Part shown: positions 57,275 to 64,000 of the stretch, piece by piece
Numbering within the stretch: the first letter of the stretch is position 1
Layout: the number at the start of each line of letters is the position of its first letter
Assembly: GCF_017726655.1 (NCBI RefSeq)
Contig: NZ_CP072308.1
Coordinates: 1,983,501-2,047,500 of the forward strand
Direction of reading: 5' to 3'
Source: Agrobacterium tumefaciens
Lineage (GTDB): Bacteria; Pseudomonadota; Alphaproteobacteria; Rhizobiales; Rhizobiaceae
Length of the DNA: 64,000 bases
Made by a program: the position numbers and the translations under genes
Notes under the pieces: model-generated
Told to the model about the DNA's origin: nothing
Databases searched by the model: none
What the model saw: the letters and a program-made list of their open reading frames with translations, nothing else

Positions 57275-58507
57275 ATGAGACACTCTGTTGAGACGGCGCC
57301 GCCAGCGCCGCCGACCCCCATGGATATTAGCGGCGGTGCCAATCAGGTTGGCGTGCGCGCTTATAATGAGCGGCTGGTGCTGTCTCTGGTCCGCCGCCAT
57401 GGCGCGCTGTCGAAAGCCGATATTGCAAGACTTTGCGGGCTGTCGGCGCAAACGGTCTCGGTCATCATGCGTTCGCTTGAGAAGGACGGCCTTCTTATTC
57501 GTGGTGAGCGCCTGCGCGGTAAAGTCGGGCAGCCTTCGACGCCGATGCGGCTCAACCCGGATGCCGTGTTTTCGTTTGGTGTGAAGATCGGTCGGCGCAG
57601 CGTCGATCTTGTCCTCATGGACTTCGTTGGCCGGATAAGGCTCAAGCTGCGCAGGACCTACCCCTACCCCCTGCCGGAATGGATATTGCCCTTCGTCATC
57701 GACGGAATCGCTGAGCTTGAATCGCAACTGTCACCGCTCGAACGGGAGAGAATCGCGGGCGTTGGTATCGCCGCCCCATTTGAACTTTGGAATTGGGCTC
57801 AGGAAGTGGGTGCGCCGCCAATTGAGATGGAGCGGTGGCGCGGCGTCGATATAAGATCGCAGATTGCCGAAGGCGTCAGCTATCCAGTCTTCCTGCAAAA
57901 CGATGCCACGAGTGCCTGCGGTGCCGAGCTGGTTTTTGGCGCTGGCCAGAATTATCCGGATTTTCTTTACGTCTTCATCGGCTCCTTTATCGGTGGCGGT
58001 GTCGTCCTGAACTCGGCGCTTTTTTCCGGAAAGACTGGAACCGCTGGCGCAATCGGCCCGCTGCCCGTCCAGGGTCAGGATGGTAATACCGTCCAGCTCC
58101 TGAAAATCGCGTCGATCTTCGTTCTGGAGAACATGTTACGGGAAAGAGGCATCGATCCGCGGCCGCTTTGGTTCTCGCCGGATGAGTGGATCGATTTCGG
58201 CGAACCTCTTGAGAGTTGGATCAGGAAGACGGCTGCCGCACTGGCTCAGGCTGTTATCGCGGCGGCCTCCATTATCGATTTCTCCAGCGTCATCATCGAT
58301 GGCGGCTTTCCGGATTGGGTGAGGGCGCGCATTGTCGCCGCCACCCAGGCCGCTCTGAAACATCACGATCTACAGGGCGTCACGATGCCCGAAATCGTCG
58401 AGGGTGCGGTCGGCAGCCAGGCGAGAGCGATCGGCGGCGCCAGTCTGCCGCTTTTCTCTCGATACCTCATTGATCAGAATGTGCTCTTCAAGGATACGAC
58501 GGGTTGA
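57275..58507 (+). CDS. frcR: ROK-family transcriptional regulator of the frc operon
   Basis: This 410-residue protein has a winged helix-turn-helix (about 30-85: LSKADIARLCGLSAQTVSVI) joined to a ROK domain with FLQNDATSACGAELVFGAG and GSFIGGGVVLN. The ROK zinc finger CxCGxxGC is missing: the corresponding segment reads TAGAIGPLPVQGQDG. It probably represses frcBCAK and is released by fructose or a derivative. It is divergent from frcB, as in the frcRBCAK arrangement of Sinorhizobium. Confidence 0.88.
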   Translation: MRHSVETAPPAPPTPMDISGGANQVGVRAYNERLVLSLVRRHGALSKADIARLCGLSAQTVSVIMRSLEKDGLLIRGERLRGKVGQPSTPMRLNPDAVFSFGVKIGRRSVDLVLMDFVGRIRLKLRRTYPYPLPEWILPFVIDGIAELESQLSPLERERIAGVGIAAPFELWNWAQEVGAPPIEMERWRGVDIRSQIAEGVSYPVFLQNDATSACGAELVFGAGQNYPDFLYVFIGSFIGGGVVLNSALFSGKTGTAGAIGPLPVQGQDGNTVQLLKIASIFVLENMLRERGIDPRPLWFSPDEWIDFGEPLESWIRKTAAALAQAVIAAASIIDFSSVIIDGGFPDWVRARIVAATQAALKHHDLQGVTMPEIVEGAVGSQARAIGGASLPLFSRYLIDQNVLFKDTTG

Positions 58508-58518
58508 CCGCTGCTTCT

Positions 58519-58542
58519 GCCGGACCGACTTCCTTGTCCGGC
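58519..58542. terminator. Weak hairpin between convergent frcR and recQ
   Basis: GCCGGA (58519-58524) pairs with TCCGGC (58537-58542) in the 57-bp gap between the two stop codons. A short stem with no U-tract. Confidence 0.35.
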
Positions 58543-58564
58543 TATCAGTTTCCGGCGGAACGTC

Positions 58565-60373
58565 TCACCCGGTAGCAGCGTGCTGTATGATCGCCGTCAG
58601 AAAGGCATCGCCGTAGCGCTCGAGCTTGGTCTCTCCGACGCCGGCGATGCCAGCCATAGCCCTTGCGGTCTGCGGTTTCGCTGTCGCCAATTCCAGCAAA
58701 GTCCTGTCGTGGAAAATGACGTAGGGCGGAACGTTCTGCGCACGCGCAATTTCCATGCGCTTCGCCCGCAAAGCCTCGAACAGACCCCGGTCGGCGTCAG
58801 GCAAGATCGTCGACACCGCATGGCGGCTTGCCTGCTGCCGGCCGGATCGCGGAGCGCTCGGTACCCTCAGCATCAATGCGGGTTTTTCCCGCAGGAAGCG
58901 TCGTCCCTCCTCAGAAATAGAGAGGCCACCATGGCCGGAAAGGTCGACCTCAATCAAGCGCATTGCCACCAGCTGGCGCAAGATCGCGCGCCAGGTCCGA
59001 TTATCGTGTTCCTTGCCGATCCCGTACGTGCTGATGCGATCGTGCCCCAACCGGGAAATCCGCTCATCCTGCGCGCCCAGCAATACGCTGATGACATAGG
59101 CCTGTCCGAAACGTTCTCCTGTACGGTAGATACAGGAAAGGAGCTTCTGCGCGGCGACGGCCCCATCGAACAGATCGGGCGGTGCCGCACACGTATCGCA
59201 ATTGCCGCAGGGCTCGCACCGATCGCCAAAATAGGAAAGCAGAACCTGCCTCCGGCAACCCGCGGTTTCCGCGAGACCAAGCAGCGCATCCAGCTTCTGG
59301 CGTTCCATATGCTTCCGCTGGTCTGTGGCATCCGACTCTTCGATGAAGCGATTACGCAGGGCAATATCTTCGTAACCATAGAGCATCAGCACGTCAGACG
59401 GCAGGCCATCACGACCGGCGCGCCCCGTTTCCTGATAATAGGCTTCGATACTGCCGGGCAAATCGATATGCACCACGAAGCGTACATCCGGTTTGTCGAT
59501 GCCCATGCCAAAGGCGACGGTCGCAACGATGATAATGGCTTCCCCGTGCTGGAAACGGGTCTGGTTCTCCTCACGGGCCGCTTTGTCCATACCGGCATGA
59601 TAGGGCAGCGCATCGCGCCCCTCTTGGCAGAGCCACGCCGCGGTCTCGTCGACCTTGCGCTTCGACAGGCAATAGACGATGCCGCTTTCATTGTCCCGGC
59701 CTGCCAAGAAGCGTCTGAGCTGCGCCCGGGGATTATCCTTCTCCATGATCGCGTAACGAATATTCGGACGATTAAACCCAGCAATGAAGGCATCACCTTC
59801 ATCAATCCTGAGATGGCCGAGAATTTCCATCCGTGTGGGCTCGTCAGCCGTCGCGGTGAGCGCCATTCTCGGCACGTTCGGAAAACGTTCGATCAAGGTA
59901 TCAAGCTGGCGATAGGGAGGGCGAAAATCGTGACCCCATTGCGACAGGCAATGCGCCTCATCGACGGCAATCAACGACAGATCAATGCCCTGTAGCGCGT
60001 CAAGAACATCTGGTTTGAGAAGCGTTTCGGGGGCGGCGTAGAGAATATCGATCTCTCCGGCCCGCATCGCGCGCCACAGATCCCGACGCTCTTCCCACGA
60101 AAGATCCGAGTTGAGCGCCTCCGCTCTGATGCCCGCTTGGCGCAAAGCCGCTACCTGATCGACCATCAGCGCGATGAGGGGCGATACGATCAGGCCCATA
60201 CCATCGCGCGCCAGTGCCGGAATCTGATAGCAAAGCGATTTTCCGCCGCCTGTTGGCATCAACACGAAGGCGTTGTTCCCCGCCATCACATGCTCGATGA
60301 TCTCTGCCTGCCGTCCGCGAAATGCATCATAACCATAGACGGTCTTGAGGATGTGTAATGGCTCAGCTTTCAC
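58565..60373 (-). CDS. recQ: ATP-dependent DNA helicase RecQ
   Basis: This 602-residue helicase has motif [16 protein letters not shown] (about 38-52), motif [18 protein letters not shown] with the aromatic-rich loop, and motif [14 protein letters not shown]. The RQC zinc-binding region carries [10 protein letters not shown] (about 385-394), and a C-terminal HRDC domain follows. It unwinds DNA 3' to 5' in recombination repair. The start ATG at 60373 matches the family N-terminus [14 protein letters not shown]. Confidence 0.96.
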   Translation of the reverse strand: MKAEPLHILKTVYGYDAFRGRQAEIIEHVMAGNNAFVLMPTGGGKSLCYQIPALARDGMGLIVSPLIALMVDQVAALRQAGIRAEALNSDLSWEERRDLWRAMRAGEIDILYAAPETLLKPDVLDALQGIDLSLIAVDEAHCLSQWGHDFRPPYRQLDTLIERFPNVPRMALTATADEPTRMEILGHLRIDEGDAFIAGFNRPNIRYAIMEKDNPRAQLRRFLAGRDNESGIVYCLSKRKVDETAAWLCQEGRDALPYHAGMDKAAREENQTRFQHGEAIIIVATVAFGMGIDKPDVRFVVHIDLPGSIEAYYQETGRAGRDGLPSDVLMLYGYEDIALRNRFIEESDATDQRKHMERQKLDALLGLAETAGCRRQVLLSYFGDRCEPCGNCDTCAAPPDLFDGAVAAQKLLSCIYRTGERFGQAYVISVLLGAQDERISRLGHDRISTYGIGKEHDNRTWRAILRQLVAMRLIEVDLSGHGGLSISEEGRRFLREKPALMLRVPSAPRSGRQQASRHAVSTILPDADRGLFEALRAKRMEIARAQNVPPYVIFHDRTLLELATAKPQTARAMAGIAGVGETKLERYGDAFLTAIIQHAATG

Positions 60374-60481
60374 GTCTTTTTCCGCGGTTCAAGGACGTCG
60401 CATCTTCCGGTTTTTGGCGCTTATTGCAATGCGTGGCGCTTCATTTTTGGAGCTTGCATTTACGTTGATGCCCGAACGCAA

Positions 60482-60510
60482 AACACCCGCAGCATTGAGC
60501 TACGGGTGTT
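60482..60510 (-). terminator. Hairpin at the 3' side of the tRNA-fMet gene
   Basis: AACACCCG (60482-60489) pairs with CGGGTGTT (60503-60510), with AGC/GCT extending the stem inside. On the minus strand GTGTTTTG follows. It ends the rRNA operon after tRNA-fMet. Confidence 0.75.
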
Positions 60511-60518
60511 TTTTGATT

Positions 60519-60595
<77 letters not shown>

Positions 60596-60730
60596 TTACC
60601 AGCGCATTCGGCAAAGCCGAATGTCGCGTCTACGTCGTTGCTTTAGCGACGACGGATTTCTTTCGGAGTAAATTGCACAGCAATTTATCTCCTGTAAGGG
60701 ACGCATTATCATTTGTGCCTGTTATAGCAC

Positions 60731-60752
60731 AAAGGCCGCTTGAGCGGCCTTT
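60731..60752. terminator. Hairpin between 5S rRNA and tRNA-fMet
   Basis: AAAGGCCGCT (60731-60740) and AGCGGCCTTT (60743-60752) form a 10-bp perfect stem with a 2-base loop. The T-run is on the plus-strand side, and on the minus strand only UUU follows. It may act as a partial terminator or a processing site. Confidence 0.6.
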
Positions 60753-60811
60753 TTGATTTGGGCATTGGCCCATTTTGGTGATTTGAGAAGATTTTGTGTT
60801 GCGTTTTGCAG

Positions 60812-60926
60812 ACCTGGCAGCGACCTACTCTCCCGCGTCTTGAGACGAAGTACCATTGGCGCTGGGGCGTTTCACGGCCGTGTTCGGAATGGGAACGGGT
60901 GCAGCCGCCCCGCGATAACCACCAGG
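60812..60926 (-). rRNA. rrf: 5S ribosomal RNA
   Basis: The minus strand reads CCTGGTGGTTATCGCGGGG at the start and AGTAGGTCGCTGCCAGG at the end, which pair to form helix I. The internal CCCGTTCCCATTCCGAACAC is the conserved loop B/C block. About 115 nt long, it is the next gene after 23S in the operon. End positions may be off by one or two bases. Confidence 0.96.
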
Positions 60927-61194
60927 TCGGCAAAACGCAACAACGAAAGTTGTTTTCGAGAAGCTGGGAAGCTTGCGCTTCGTTTTAATTTACACGTCTT
61001 TCTGTGACCGATCCGTATTCCACCGTTGCTCGAGATCGAGCGTGGCACCGATACAGGACGCTAGTCCGTCGCCTCTGGTTTTTGCCTTGGCAAAATACCC
61101 TGACGGCGCGCCGTCTGCAGCGAAGCGGCCAGGGGCCGCGACAGCGTGAAGACAGATCAGATGATGCTCATCTTCGATGAGCATGAACAATGGG
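60927..61194 (-). other. 23S-5S spacer with processing stems
   Basis: The spacer holds no tRNA. It contains the hairpin ATGCTCATC/GATGAGCAT (61164-61184) just beyond the 23S 3' end and TTTTTGCC/GGCAAAA near 61078-61095. Both are candidates for RNase III processing of the rRNA precursor. Confidence 0.6.

Positions 61195-64000
<2,806 letters not shown>

Overview
The window reads as part of the main chromosome of a member of the Rhizobiaceae, most likely the Agrobacterium tumefaciens/fabrum complex. Evidence: high-GC codon use; the gene sets rimP-nusA-ylxR-infB-rbfA-truB-rpsO-pnp and frcBCAK with a ROK regulator; a rhizobial palindromic repeat after infB; an anti-Shine-Dalgarno small RNA of the alpha-proteobacterial cuckoo/alpha-r14 type; and a 23S rRNA gene with an extended helix-9 hairpin, as in fragmented rhizobial 23S rRNA. 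I see no insertion sequence, prophage, integrase or CRISPR array. The DNA looks like ordinary vertically inherited chromosome, and its less ordinary content is mostly RNA and regulatory sequence.

Layout. 1-6101 (minus strand): tctA (cut by the window edge), tctB and tctC for a tripartite tricarboxylate transporter, preceded by a DctB/DctD-type two-component pair, with a 52-bp palindrome between the regulator and the transporter. 6217-10443: rpmF, a 2H-phosphoesterase-like protein and polA. 10525-14300: a small membrane protein, a MarR regulator, an M20 peptidase, a probable small RNA, cspA, and a three-hairpin anti-SD small RNA. 14293-22107: a YbaK deacylase, a class A PBP, a polysaccharide-priming glycosyltransferase, membrane cytochrome c, kdsB-pheA, and the nudC/HIT pair. 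22172-29412: the SRP RNA gene, dnaX-ebfC-recR with a MOSC gene inside the cluster, a lytic transglycosylase, an acetyltransferase and an MFS exporter. 29605-40984: the translation/RNA cluster rimP to pnp, then an rsmC-like methyltransferase. 40990-48820: an AEC transporter, a second copy of the structured RNA motif, a PfkB kinase, an SH3 protein, a hydroxyacid dehydrogenase, recF-moeB/thiF-GNAT, and an esterase lipoprotein. 48846-53191 (minus): nrdHIEF under a cobalamin riboswitch and an NrdR box. 53295-58507: fructose ABC transport (frcBCAK) and its divergent ROK regulator. 58565-64000 (minus): recQ, then the end of an rRNA operon (23S, 5S, initiator tRNA-fMet).

How the parts work together. 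The nrd locus appears to carry two controls: NrdR (dNTP sensing) at the promoter and adenosylcobalamin sensing in the leader. That is what is expected if the genome also has a B12-dependent class II reductase elsewhere. The rimP-pnp cluster joins ribosome maturation, initiation, transcription elongation and RNA decay. Its leader holds a terminator-like hairpin whose 3' arm can also pair with sequence near the rimP ribosome binding site.

The observations most worth following are: a two-copy RNA motif with an identical 9-nt loop (13.3 kb and 42.15 kb), each copy followed by an intrinsic terminator; the triple CCUCCUCCC hairpin RNA at 14.1 kb; the NrdR-box plus riboswitch control of nrdHIEF; and the long nested palindrome upstream of tctC.
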